Source: an uncultured Gammaproteobacteria bacterium (GTDB taxonomy: Bacteria > Pseudomonadota > Gammaproteobacteria > Arenicellales > Poriferihabitantaceae). From it: a DNA stretch of 64,000 nucleotides. A model generated the notes under the pieces. That model saw only the letters and a list, made by a program, of their open reading frames with translations, was not told the DNA's origin and made no database searches. Shown piece by piece: positions 55,512 through 64,000 of this stretch (positions within the stretch are counted from its first letter, which is position 1; every line of letters begins with the position of its first letter). A program made the translations under genes and the position numbers. The stretch lies in NCBI GenBank assembly GCA_947259885.1, contig CAMYNW010000004.1, forward strand, positions 1-64,000. Reading direction: 5' to 3'.

Positions 55512-57626
55512 TTACAACACCTGGGACTGATAGTTTTCTCTTAGAAATCCATAACTCTGATCCACAGAGTTATCCAGTTGTCTTGCATAAAGGTGGCCGA
55601 AATAAACAGCGGCGGCAATGGTTCCTGGAACATGGCAGTCGCCGATAGCCTCTACAGATTTTATACCATGATCCTTTAGCTCTGTTTCATTTTGCAGTTC
55701 CAATAATAGCTTTTCTTCAGGTAGTTTGGAGGTTACCGGTACTATTGTATTGGCTTCGATAGTTTTGGAATTGCCGCTAAATCGACAGTTGAACGTAATC
55801 GCGTCCGATGCGGTGGAATCAGGCGTGTGGCTAAGTATGATGTCCACACCCAGCTCCAGTAATCGGCGGTGAACCCGATTTGCTTCGAGGGTTGCTTCAG
55901 TAAACGAGGCAACGGTGTTTCCAGAAGTCACATAGCTTACGGTGCATCCGTCACTGATAAGTTTCTCCGCGATAACGTTTGCCATGTAGTAGTGATCGTC
56001 ATCATAGACCACGACGTGTCCACTCACCTGTTCCCCTCTGAGAATATTGTCCACTGAAACAATTTTCATCTTGCTGGTTTCGAAAACGGGTTTGTGCATA
56101 CTTAGGCCGATTCCATCTGCCCTCCAGCGGGCCCCGCACGCGATCACCACTCTCTCGAATCCGAAATCGAGAACATCTGTTGCGGTCAGTGGGCTATGCA
56201 GATAAGTATTTACGTTAGATTTCTGACTCAGCATGTAGATTCGATGATCGGTGACCCGGCTCCACTCAGATAATCCAGGCAGCCGGGATTCATACTTCAA
56301 TCTTCCGCCCAGTTCTGGCTCCTGTTCAGCCAAGACGATATCGTAGCCCCTCTTTGAAAGCGCTAATGCGCATTCCAGTCCGGCCGGGCCCCCTCCGACA
56401 ACCAAAATCTTGTCACTAGAGCCCGCAGGATCGATTTTCTCAGGATGCCAGCCTTTTCGATATTCTTCGCTCATGGTTGGATTTTGCGTGCATCGCATCG
56501 GTACAGCAAAGTAGTCGCCAGTGGTGCATATATTGCAGCCAATGCATTCCCTGATTTCTTCTACTCGATCATCCTGTATTTTTTTAGGAAGGAATGGATC
56601 AGCAATTGACGGCCGTGCGGCACCAATCAAATCGATAATTCCACGTTTTATCTGGGACACCATCGTATCCGGGGAGGTAAATCGGCCTACCCCAACCACT
56701 GGTTTAGTGGTGACGTTTTTTACAAAGCTCATATACTTTTCCTGATGCCCCGCTTCACCAAACCGGGAGGTCCTGGAGTCATTGGACCAGTCTGATATAT
56801 TTACATCCCACAAATCTGGAATATCCGCTAACATCTCCACTACCTCACGACCCTCACTATCATAGTGAAGGCGATCGTCGTCGAAATCGTGTACCGCAAA
56901 ACGCAGGGCGACCGCGCAGCTGTCACCAACCGCATCTTTGGTATCTTCGAGAACTTCTCTCAGAAGTCGAACGCGGTTGGTCAAATTGCCACCGTATTCG
57001 TCGCTGCGGCTGTTATATCTTGTTTGCAGGAAGTGACTGAGGATCGTCATATCGTGAGCAGCATATACGTATACGATGTCGTACTCTGCCTGCTTGGCAC
57101 GAATTGCGGCATCTCGATACCAACCTCGTAATTCTTTGATATCTCGTTTGCTCAAAGCTCGGGACTGAATGGGATCGCCCGAGTGGACAGGGCCTCCTGA
57201 AGGGGACAGTGCAGGTACGCGGGTAAACCTATTGCTACTATGTGATCCATTGTGCGCAAGCTGAACCCCAGCGAGTGCGTCATGCTCATGCACTTTTTCG
57301 GTCATTAACCTGTGGGTTGGAATGTCGCTGTCATCCCAAAGTCGCATTTCAGTAAAACCTGAAAGATCACTGCTTGGGTGAATTTCACATTCCTCGGTAC
57401 AAACCACTCCCCAGCCGCCCTCGGCCTTCATGCCTCGCATATGCGCCATGGACCGAGGCCAGCGATGGCCTGATCCGTTGCAGTGGGGCACTTGATAAAA
57501 CCTGTTCTTAGCGATTTTCGGTCCGATTTGAATGGGTTCGAAAAGAATAGAGTATCGTTCGTCAGTCACTTTATTTAACCTTTTGCTTTTTAGTTTGAAA
57601 TCTCGCGGTGAGTTTTCACTATTCAT
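55512..57626 (-). CDS. Trimethylamine/dimethylglycine dehydrogenase-like flavoprotein
   Basis: The 704-residue protein has an FMN-binding OYE-type barrel with the cysteinyl-FMN site FYQVPHCNGSGHRWP (about residue 48), DIVYVYAAHD (Tyr and His) and DLWDVNISDWSNDSRTSRF. A [4Fe-4S] motif CIGCNICTTGDYFAVPMRC (about 356-374) and an FAD/ADP-binding C-terminal half (ILVVGGGPAGLECALAL) follow. This architecture fits TMADH, DgcA and N-methylproline demethylase. With a GbcA-like oxygenase it is best read as a dimethylglycine or related N-demethylase. Substrate inferred. Confidence 0.85.
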   Translation of the reverse strand: MNSENSPRDFKLKSKRLNKVTDERYSILFEPIQIGPKIAKNRFYQVPHCNGSGHRWPRSMAHMRGMKAEGGWGVVCTEECEIHPSSDLSGFTEMRLWDDSDIPTHRLMTEKVHEHDALAGVQLAHNGSHSSNRFTRVPALSPSGGPVHSGDPIQSRALSKRDIKELRGWYRDAAIRAKQAEYDIVYVYAAHDMTILSHFLQTRYNSRSDEYGGNLTNRVRLLREVLEDTKDAVGDSCAVALRFAVHDFDDDRLHYDSEGREVVEMLADIPDLWDVNISDWSNDSRTSRFGEAGHQEKYMSFVKNVTTKPVVGVGRFTSPDTMVSQIKRGIIDLIGAARPSIADPFLPKKIQDDRVEEIRECIGCNICTTGDYFAVPMRCTQNPTMSEEYRKGWHPEKIDPAGSSDKILVVGGGPAGLECALALSKRGYDIVLAEQEPELGGRLKYESRLPGLSEWSRVTDHRIYMLSQKSNVNTYLHSPLTATDVLDFGFERVVIACGARWRADGIGLSMHKPVFETSKMKIVSVDNILRGEQVSGHVVVYDDDHYYMANVIAEKLISDGCTVSYVTSGNTVASFTEATLEANRVHRRLLELGVDIILSHTPDSTASDAITFNCRFSGNSKTIEANTIVPVTSKLPEEKLLLELQNETELKDHGIKSVEAIGDCHVPGTIAAAVYFGHLYARQLDNSVDQSYGFLRENYQSQVL

Positions 57627-57877
57627 GGGTGATAACCGAATATTTCACCTGAAAGGACGTTAATCTACAATTGAGATGAATCTTTGGTTTTGTTATTCCA
57701 TCCAACATTATCACCGCAGCAGATGGGATTCCGATGCCCTGGGTCACTGTTCAATAGCCTTGCCAGCATAAATTGAAATCAATTTGTATGGTGTTCTGGA
57801 TGGACTTATTAGGATTCTAGCATTACCATTTTAAGCGCTAAAACCATTCGTGTTAGAAATATAGAGGGTGAGTAGTT
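57627..57877. other. Divergent intergenic region
   Basis: About 250 bp separate the divergent flavoprotein and oxygenase genes. It must hold both promoters. No operator was recognised. Confidence 0.4.
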
Positions 57878-58702
57878 ATGAAGAACTTTGGTAGTGCCGC
57901 TGAACTGGTTGACCTGGTTCAATATCCCATCGAGGATCTTCATAGCCAGGAAGGGCATGCTTTTGCCGAACGTTGTCGCCAGCAATATATTGACACGGGG
58001 CTTTGTGCGTTGCCCGAATTTATTCGACCCGAAGCACTGGAGATATTGGTGAAGGAAGCCAACGATGTAAGCGGGCAAGCGTTTTTTTGTAAGAATGTAC
58101 ACAACGCTTACCTTACCGAAGACAATCCAAACCTACCCTCAGACGATATTGCTAGGCGACAGGAACAAACATATGTCGGTTCCGTACCGTATGATCGAAT
58201 TGGTCGAGATACCCAGCTTTGCGAACTCTATCATTGGGACCCTCTTAAGGATTTTATTGGATATGTATTGGATAAGAGACAATTCTATCGATTCGCAGAC
58301 CCCCTTGGCGCCTGTTCTATTAATGTGTTTGTCGACGGCGGAGAGCATGGCTGGCATTTTGATGAATCAGAATTCACCGTAACTTTAATGTTACAGCCAC
58401 CTGAGAGCGGGGGCGCCTTTGAGTATGTGCCAATGATCCGTGGGCTCGACACCGAAAAAGAAATAGTAACTAATGTTTTGAATGGCGACCAGAAGAATGT
58501 GGTGGAGCTGCAGTTCAGCGCCGGAACTCTGCTCATATTTGGCGGTAATCAAACCATTCATCGAGTGACCCGTGTGGTGGGTAAGCGTCCGCGCCTGGTC
58601 CCGGTTTTATGTTTTGCGGAGACGCCGGATCTGACTAACAGTGAGACAGTTCAAAAACTCTTTTGGGGCCGCACAAGTAATGTAACAGAGTCAAGAATAT
58701 GA
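57878..58702 (+). CDS. 2-oxoglutarate/Fe(II) oxygenase, HalD/ArpA-like
   Basis: This 274-residue non-haem iron protein has the core SINVFVDGGEHGWHFDESEFTVTLMLQ, with HxD at about residues 156-158, then SGGAFEYVPMIRG and a distal His in GNQTIHRVTRVVGKRPR (about 229). The same framework occurs in ArpA-type hydroxylases and in the HalD/BesD amino-acid halogenases. Because the metal Asp is present (halogenases have Gly or Ala), hydroxylation is expected. Its stop overlaps the next oxygenase start (ATGA). Substrate unknown. Confidence 0.8.
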   Translation: MKNFGSAAELVDLVQYPIEDLHSQEGHAFAERCRQQYIDTGLCALPEFIRPEALEILVKEANDVSGQAFFCKNVHNAYLTEDNPNLPSDDIARRQEQTYVGSVPYDRIGRDTQLCELYHWDPLKDFIGYVLDKRQFYRFADPLGACSINVFVDGGEHGWHFDESEFTVTLMLQPPESGGAFEYVPMIRGLDTEKEIVTNVLNGDQKNVVELQFSAGTLLIFGGNQTIHRVTRVVGKRPRLVPVLCFAETPDLTNSETVQKLFWGRTSNVTESRI

Positions 58703-59511
58703 TTAGCGTGGTAATAGCAGATGATGTAATCGATCAATTTCATTGTGACGGTGCGGTATATTTGCGAGGTCTGTTTGATCAATCGTGGCTGGATTCTCTG
58801 GCAAAAGGTCTTGATAAAAATTTTGCCGATCCCGGCCCCGATCACACGGTGTATACCAAAGAAGGCGAACCGGGTGGATTTTATGATGACTACTGCAACT
58901 GGACTCGGATACAGGAATATCGGGAGTTTGTACTAAATTCTCCCGCTGCGGAAATCGCAGCGAGTATTATGCGTTCGAAGTCCGCCAGGATCTATCACGA
59001 ACACGTGCTGGTGAAAGAACCGGGTACAAAAGAGGTCACGCCATGGCATCACGATCTTCCCTACTATGGTGTCGATGGAGATCAATTGTGTTCGATCTGG
59101 CTGCCGCTTGATCCGGTACCTCAAATCGCCTGCCCGGAGTTCGTCGCTGGTTCACATCAATCCGGTGTGCTGTATTACCCCAGACTTTTCATCAACCATG
59201 AAAACTATGCGGATGGTGCAGAAGGATTTGAAACCATCCCCGATATCGATGCCCGGCGGGATGAATACAAAATTTTATCTTGGGATTTAAAACCAGGTGA
59301 TTGTATTGTGTTTCATATGCGTACTATCCATGGTGCACCGGCCACTGCCGGACTCAAAACACGGCGAAGGGGCTTCTCAACCCGCTGGCTCGGGGACGAC
59401 GCTCGGTTTGCAGTAAGGCCTTGGAAAACCTCGCCTCCCTACCGCGAAGTATCTTTAAATCCGGGTGATCCTATGGAGCACGCTTCCTTTCCTGTTGCCT
59501 GGCGCGCCTGA
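58699..59511 (+). CDS. Phytanoyl-CoA dioxygenase (PhyH) family oxygenase
   Basis: The 270-residue PhyH-type Fe(II)/2-oxoglutarate enzyme carries VTPWHHDLPYYGVDGDQLCSIWLPLD with the HxD (about residues 115-117), LKPGDCIVFHMRTIHGAPAT with the distal His (about 212) and the Arg for 2-oxoglutarate in KTRRRGFSTRW. It is translationally coupled to the ArpA-like oxygenase. Convergent carnitine genes follow. Members of this subgroup hydroxylate small polar compounds including aminoethylphosphonate, but this substrate is unknown. Confidence 0.82.
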   Translation: MISVVIADDVIDQFHCDGAVYLRGLFDQSWLDSLAKGLDKNFADPGPDHTVYTKEGEPGGFYDDYCNWTRIQEYREFVLNSPAAEIAASIMRSKSARIYHEHVLVKEPGTKEVTPWHHDLPYYGVDGDQLCSIWLPLDPVPQIACPEFVAGSHQSGVLYYPRLFINHENYADGAEGFETIPDIDARRDEYKILSWDLKPGDCIVFHMRTIHGAPATAGLKTRRRGFSTRWLGDDARFAVRPWKTSPPYREVSLNPGDPMEHASFPVAWRA

Positions 59512-59559
59512 ACAGCGCTAACCGAAACGCCAAACTTCAAAGCTACCTGGCGAATATAC

Positions 59560-61008
59560 CTATCCGATAGCCCGTCCCGCACCATCTGGCTGAGGAAGAC
59601 CGGCGTGCCTGGAGGCGTAGTCGGTCACTACTGCATTAACTGATGCAAGCGGTTCGCATGCGGAGCGAGTTTTAAGATTGACATGGATCATCATGTGCTC
59701 ACCGGTTGCCGCCAGGCGACGGTCTTCGGTTTCGAGTCGTTGAAACAGATGCAATTTTTTCCCCGCACCTTGTATGACCTGTGTGGTGACTCTAACCTGT
59801 TCCCCGGCCTTTAGTTCTTCAAGATGTCTAAGATGTGTCTCCACTGTGAAGTAGCTGTAACCTGAATCGATATATTCGGCGTCCGCTCCAATCATGCCTA
59901 AGAATCGGTCAGTTGCCTGAGAAAATATTTCCAGATAGTTTGATTCATTCATGTGGTCGTTATAGTCTGTCCAGCTCTGGGGGATTTGGCGTCGCACAGT
60001 TTCGATGAGTTCTTTGTTTACCGTGGGTGCAGAACAGAGCGCCTGGTCGTGTACGTTTAGTGTGGCCCCGGCACCCCAGTTCGTTTTCTTGAGTGCCCGC
60101 ATCATGCCCACCAGATTGTCGTCCCGAACGCGTTCCATTTGTCGGGGTGTCATACCGTCTGCCTGCTGATCGCATTGTTGTGCAACGGTATCGATCAGCT
60201 CGTCAGTCAGCTCAGGGACATTCATTAACTTGGTCCAAGGCCATTTAAGGCTGGGTCCAAATTGAGCCAAAAAGTGACGCATTCCGCCTTCGCCGCCGGC
60301 CAGCCAAAAGGTCTGGAAAGTGCCCATTTGCGCCCAGCGCAGGCCACAACCAAATCGCACCGAATCGTCGATTTCTTCGGTGGTGGCGATGCCGTCATGT
60401 ACTAACCACAATGCTTCGCGCCACAGTGCTTCTTGCAGTCGGTCATTGATATGACCGTCGATTTCTTTACGCACAAGCAGCGGGTACATTCCAATGCGCT
60501 TAGCCAGCTCAATACTGCGGTCGCGTATCAACCCTGCCGTTTTTGGAGAAGGTACGATTTCAACCAGAGGTAGCAGGTATACCGGATTAAACGGGTGGCA
60601 AACCAGGATTTGTTCTGGGCGTTTGGCACCTTGGTTCAGTTCAGAAGGTTTGAAACCAGACGTCGAAGATGCGATTACTGCTGTTTCATCAGCATGATCC
60701 TGGATCTCGGAGAAAACCTTCTGCTTGATCTCGAGCCGCTCAGGTACGCTTTCCTGAATCCATGCGGTGTCTCGCACCGCATCGGCGATCTCGGCGTGGA
60801 ACACCAGCTTCCCCTCGGCAGGCAATGCGGTGTCGTATAGAGACGGCAAGCTGCGCCGGGCGTTTTCCAATACTTCGAAAATCTTTCGCTCAGATTCTGG
60901 GTCCGGGTCGTATACATTGACATCCCAGCCGTTGATCAAAAATCGTGCCGCCCAGCCACCGCCGATTACGCCGCCACCGATCACCGCCGCATTCATTTTC
61001 TCTGTCAT
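59560..61008 (-). CDS. L-carnitine dehydrogenase fused to betainyl-CoA thioesterase (CdhA-CdhB type)
   Basis: Residues 1 to about 320 are a 3-hydroxyacyl-CoA-dehydrogenase-like carnitine dehydrogenase (NAD-binding AVIGGGVIGGGWAARFLINGWDVNVYD). It has the carnitine-type HPFNPVYLLPLVEIV and a C-terminal GLRWAQMGTFQTFWLAGGEGGM. From about residue 345 a hotdog thioesterase follows (WTDYNDHMNESNYLEIFSQATDRFLGMIG). The fused form is known in other Proteobacteria, where it oxidises L-carnitine and cleaves betainyl-CoA. ATG 61008 overlaps the cdhC stop by 4 bp; the upstream frame lies inside cdhC and is not coding. Confidence 0.9.
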   Translation of the reverse strand: MTEKMNAAVIGGGVIGGGWAARFLINGWDVNVYDPDPESERKIFEVLENARRSLPSLYDTALPAEGKLVFHAEIADAVRDTAWIQESVPERLEIKQKVFSEIQDHADETAVIASSTSGFKPSELNQGAKRPEQILVCHPFNPVYLLPLVEIVPSPKTAGLIRDRSIELAKRIGMYPLLVRKEIDGHINDRLQEALWREALWLVHDGIATTEEIDDSVRFGCGLRWAQMGTFQTFWLAGGEGGMRHFLAQFGPSLKWPWTKLMNVPELTDELIDTVAQQCDQQADGMTPRQMERVRDDNLVGMMRALKKTNWGAGATLNVHDQALCSAPTVNKELIETVRRQIPQSWTDYNDHMNESNYLEIFSQATDRFLGMIGADAEYIDSGYSYFTVETHLRHLEELKAGEQVRVTTQVIQGAGKKLHLFQRLETEDRRLAATGEHMMIHVNLKTRSACEPLASVNAVVTDYASRHAGLPQPDGAGRAIG

Positions 61009-61913
61009 CGGGGTGCTCGTTTTTCCAGTTTTAGTTTTTCTCTCACCGCCTCCGGTCCGATCACCGAAGCGCCCAGGCTCTCGACAATGCCAACCGCATG
61101 CTCCACCAGTTGGGCATTGGTTGCCAGTACGCCACGTTTTAAATACAAATTGTCTTCCAAGCCGACTCGCACGTTCCCCCCGGCCAGAACCGCAGCAGCG
61201 ACGTAGGGCATTTCGTTGCGGCTGATAGAGAAAGCCGAAAAGGTCCAGTCTGAAGGTGTATTGTTGACCATAGCCATAAATGTGTTGAGGTCGTCCGGCG
61301 CACCCCAGGGAATACCCATACACATTTGAACCATCACCGGATCATTGATCAGCCCGTCTTCAACCAATTGTTTTGCGTACCATAAGTGACCGGTGTCAAA
61401 CACCTCTATTTCCGGCCTGACTCCGAGATCTTTGGTGATTTTTGCCATGGCCTGCAGCATTCCCGGTGTGTTTACCGCGATGTAGTCAGCTTCGGCAAAG
61501 TTCATGGTGCCGCAGTCCAGGGTACAGATTTCCGGTTGGCTGTCGGCTACGTGTGCGAGCCGTTCTTCGGCACCAGCCATATCCGTGCCCGCGCCTGGTG
61601 GCAGTGGATTCTCTACGCCACCAAGCACCAGATCACCCCCCATCCCAGCGGTCAGGTTGAGCACTACGTCGACTTCCGAGTTGCGAACACGCTCGGTTAC
61701 TTCGCGGTAGTATTCTACTTTTCGGCTGGGTTTACCGGTTTCGGGGTCACGCACGTGACAATGAACTATTGCAGCGCCGGCCTTGGCAGCATCAATAGCG
61801 CTTTTGGCAATTTGTTCCGGGCTACGCGGCACGTGCTCAGAGCGGTCCTGGCTCCCACCGGAACCGGTAACAGCGCATGTGATAAAAACTTCACGATTCA
61901 TTTGCAGGGGCAT
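61005..61913 (-). CDS. cdhC: 3-dehydrocarnitine cleavage enzyme (BKACE family)
   Basis: CdhC condenses 3-dehydrocarnitine with acetyl-CoA to give betainyl-CoA and acetoacetate. The 302-residue TIM-barrel enzyme has FITCAVTGSG, AIVHCHVRDPETGKPSRK (zinc His pair), LNLTAGMGGDL and the C-terminal AAAVLAGGNVRVGLEDNLYL, all typical of beta-keto-acid cleavage enzymes. Its coupling to the carnitine dehydrogenase gene identifies the substrate better than the sequence alone. It is divergent from the GNAT gene; no regulator is adjacent. Confidence 0.88.
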   Translation of the reverse strand: MPLQMNREVFITCAVTGSGGSQDRSEHVPRSPEQIAKSAIDAAKAGAAIVHCHVRDPETGKPSRKVEYYREVTERVRNSEVDVVLNLTAGMGGDLVLGGVENPLPPGAGTDMAGAEERLAHVADSQPEICTLDCGTMNFAEADYIAVNTPGMLQAMAKITKDLGVRPEIEVFDTGHLWYAKQLVEDGLINDPVMVQMCMGIPWGAPDDLNTFMAMVNNTPSDWTFSAFSISRNEMPYVAAAVLAGGNVRVGLEDNLYLKRGVLATNAQLVEHAVGIVESLGASVIGPEAVREKLKLEKRAPR

Positions 61914-62138
61914 GGTTTCCTCCTGATGTTGAGATTAGTTAGAGTGATGGATAAGCTTTTTAGTGGTCGGATTCTAGCACCGCATAAATCTGTGATTTAC
62001 CCGTTGTCGCCGACAGGTAAAATCAAGTCATGGAATCGGCGCTTGTCCAGACTAGCCCCTCAAACTATCGAAACCGGTTGATTTGAGGCGATCTTTCGAA
62101 CGATAGTGGACTCTGACACTGATTACATTTACACAAAT

Positions 62139-62648
62139 ATGATCGACATCAATCAGGCCAGGCTCCCGGAAGATCTCAGATGTGTCCAGGATTTACTGCG
62201 GCAGTATCTTGATTGGGTGGGTAATCAACTGCGCAAAGTGAACAATGAGGTGGTTGATATCGATACCATGATGCATCGCTCGATGTCTGAACTTGACGCT
62301 TACATGCCACTGGAGGGAAGGCTGTTGCTGGCGCAGTATCATAGTAGTTCGGCCGGCATCGTGTTTATGAAAAAGAGCAGGCACGATAGCTGTGAAATTA
62401 AACGCATGTATGTGGTGCCGGAGTTCCGCAGTTGTGGAATTGGCCAGGCGTTGCTGGATCACGTAATAGAGGATGCCCGTATAGAGGGTTACTCATACAT
62501 CTTGCTCGATACTGTTGAGTTCATGCAACAAGCCCAGTCATTGTATCGTTCTCGTGGATTTAAACAGATCGATCCTTACCCGGAATCGGAAATGAGGGAT
62601 TCGCTTAGCAAGTATCTCATGTACATGTCACTCGACTTAGGCAATTAG
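62139..62648 (+). CDS. GNAT-family N-acetyltransferase
   Basis: This protein of about 169 residues has acetyl-CoA-binding motif IKRMYVVPEFRSCGIGQALLDHVI (R/QxxGxG/A type), followed by YILLDTVEFMQQAQSLYRSRGF. These are the A and B motifs of GNATs. Start is uncertain: ATG 62139 gives MIDINQARLPED; a GTG at 62106 would add 11 residues. Neither has a clear ribosome binding site. Substrate unknown. Confidence 0.8.
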   Translation: MIDINQARLPEDLRCVQDLLRQYLDWVGNQLRKVNNEVVDIDTMMHRSMSELDAYMPLEGRLLLAQYHSSSAGIVFMKKSRHDSCEIKRMYVVPEFRSCGIGQALLDHVIEDARIEGYSYILLDTVEFMQQAQSLYRSRGFKQIDPYPESEMRDSLSKYLMYMSLDLGN

Positions 62649-62716
62649 CAGAATTTTGCATCCCGCACGAAGGTACAATTTGTGACCAAGATTTCTGCCT
62701 ATAAACTTCGCCGCTC

Positions 62717-63943
62717 ATGATTCCGGTTACCGAGTACTTCGCTTATGTGAGAAACCATCTGCGTTTTCTCGGATTCGGATTCCTGCTCGCTTTTACTTCC
62801 AGTGCAGGCCAAACCTACTTCATAGGTATATTCGGTCCACAGGTGCGTGAGACTTTTCTATTGAGTCATACACAGTGGGGTTTGATTTACATGGTCGGTA
62901 CTTTGGCTAGCGCCATGTTATTGCCCTGGAGTGGCCATTTGATTGATCGCTTTGATCTTCGGATTTACACCACCGCTGTGGTTTCCGGTCTTGTTATCGC
63001 CTGCGTGGCAATGAGTCTAACCCCGACCGCTCTGATGCTTGTATTTTCTATTTTTTTACTGCGTCAGTTTGGTCAGGGATTGACCAGTCACACGGGTATT
63101 ACTTCCATGGCGCGGTACATGAGTTCCGGTCGTGGTAAGGCCATTGCAATTTGCTCTATGGGCTATTCGTTCGGCGAAGCCACTCTGCCATTTCTTGCAG
63201 TCATTGCAATTAGCGTCATTGGTTGGCGTTCGACATATTTGCTTTCCGCTATTTGTGTGCTAGCCATACTGCCTGCAGTACTCTGGATGCTGCGGGGGCA
63301 TGCAGAAAGACATCAGGCGCATATTGAGGCGATGGACCGTGAGGATGCGGATGATGCACTGGGATCAGGTAGCTATACACGCAGGCAAATGTTAGCCGAA
63401 GGCCGCTTTTATTTGTTGCTGCCCGCACTATTGGCGCCTTCCTACGTCGGGACGGGGCTTTTCTTTCACCATTTGACCCTGGCTGATTCCAAGAACTGGT
63501 CAGGAGCCTGGGTGACCGGAAATTATTGGGTCTATGCGCTGTGCGCCATTGCCGCTTCTTTGGTTTCTGGTCCGCTCATCGACCGCTTCACTGCGGCCCG
63601 GGTTGTGCGATTCTATCTGGTACCCATGATCATCGCGCTGTTGTTGTTGGTGCCGGCGAAGAACCCATTGTGGGTGTTGCCATATATGGTTTTAATTGGG
63701 GTTAATACCGGAATCTATTTCACTACATTCAGTTCGATCTGGGCCGAACTGTATGGGACACGCTTTTTAGGTGGGATTAAATCACTGGTTGGCGCTTTAG
63801 GGGTGCTAGCAAGCGCACTGGGTCCGGTATCCATCGGTACGTTGCTCGACGCAGGATTCACCTTTGAACAAGTTTGTATGGTGTTCGCCTGTTTATGTGC
63901 TGTGGCTACGGTAACGCTGACTAGAGGACTACGCCATTACTGA
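62717..63943 (+). CDS. MFS transporter
   Basis: The 408-residue protein has twelve predicted helices and the MFS loop motif after helix 2 (GHLIDRFDLRIYT, about residues 75-87) plus FSSIWAELYGTRFLGGIK in the second half. The DHG-like signature and overall pattern resemble the oxalate/formate (OFA)-type or monocarboxylate-like subgroup. It could import a carboxylate or betaine-type compound from the nearby pathways, but this is a guess. It is complete in the window. Confidence 0.85.
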   Translation: MIPVTEYFAYVRNHLRFLGFGFLLAFTSSAGQTYFIGIFGPQVRETFLLSHTQWGLIYMVGTLASAMLLPWSGHLIDRFDLRIYTTAVVSGLVIACVAMSLTPTALMLVFSIFLLRQFGQGLTSHTGITSMARYMSSGRGKAIAICSMGYSFGEATLPFLAVIAISVIGWRSTYLLSAICVLAILPAVLWMLRGHAERHQAHIEAMDREDADDALGSGSYTRRQMLAEGRFYLLLPALLAPSYVGTGLFFHHLTLADSKNWSGAWVTGNYWVYALCAIAASLVSGPLIDRFTAARVVRFYLVPMIIALLLLVPAKNPLWVLPYMVLIGVNTGIYFTTFSSIWAELYGTRFLGGIKSLVGALGVLASALGPVSIGTLLDAGFTFEQVCMVFACLCAVATVTLTRGLRHY

Positions 63944-64000
63944 GCATTTTGAGATGGTGTTTGAGTATCTCCGTGATTCCATCTTTAATGCACCACAGAA

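Noticed and set aside
61386..62081. 231-codon plus-strand frame
   Set aside because: It is largely antisense to cdhC, whose family motifs on the minus strand are unambiguous.

Overview
The window looks like chromosomal DNA of a heterotrophic, probably marine, gammaproteobacterium. Evidence: a fabA-fabB pair, coq7, rplM-rpsI, metG next to mrp and dcd, kbl-tdh, a LexA operator of the E. coli type, and many genes for methylated-amine compounds. No rRNA, tRNA or CRISPR array was seen. The species cannot be named from the sequence.

Layout. 1-7.6 kb: the start of a Lys/Ala-rich histone H1-like gene, fabA-fabB, haem A synthase (ctaA), a small periplasmic protein, and a LolA-like/MMPL-exporter pair. 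7.9-18.8 kb: choline sulfatase, coq7, rplM-rpsI, metG, mrp, dcd, then a probable tmpB-tmpA operon (trimethylaminoethylphosphonate to glycine betaine) with a DUF1127 gene and a divergent LysR regulator. 18.9-29.8 kb: kbl and tdh (threonine to glycine) separated by a MITE, a ferredoxin-like protein, a lone HyuA-type protein, two MDR oxidoreductases, a DsbA-like isomerase, a serine hydroxymethyltransferase paralogue, a membrane protein and a histidine phosphatase. 29.8-36.7 kb: an SOS module of yedK and divergent lexA-imuA-imuB-dnaE2 with a perfect LexA box; it is visibly richer in G+C than its surroundings.

36.6-43.2 kb is a relic integron. A truncated integron integrase pseudogene with an in-frame TAG overlaps the end of dnaE2. 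It is followed by about eight cassettes and eight attC sites, one of them in reverse orientation. Cargo includes a pseudopilin-like protein, an SRPBCC protein, a methyltransferase, a GFA-type protein, a NYN-domain protein, an alpha/beta hydrolase, an unknown gene whose start comes from an IS5-type MITE end, and an RsgA-like ribosome GTPase. 43.2-46.9 kb holds a collapsed VOC gene, small membrane proteins, a Nudix hydrolase, a TfoX-N protein and yaaA.

47-64 kb: two EamA transporters, an M29-like protein, a secreted beta-helix protein, a nitrilase-type hydrolase, an M24 protein lacking metal ligands, NnrU, a GbcA-like Rieske oxygenase with a trimethylamine/dimethylglycine dehydrogenase-like flavoprotein, two 2-oxoglutarate/Fe oxygenases, carnitine-to-betaine genes (cdhC and a fused cdhA-cdhB), a GNAT and an MFS transporter.

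Taken together, the window carries three candidate routes toward choline or glycine betaine (choline-O-sulfate, trimethylaminoethylphosphonate, carnitine). It also has a candidate betaine/dimethylglycine demethylation pair and enzymes of glycine/serine metabolism. This reads as a dispersed quaternary-amine scavenging network, although the individual substrates are inferred from homology.
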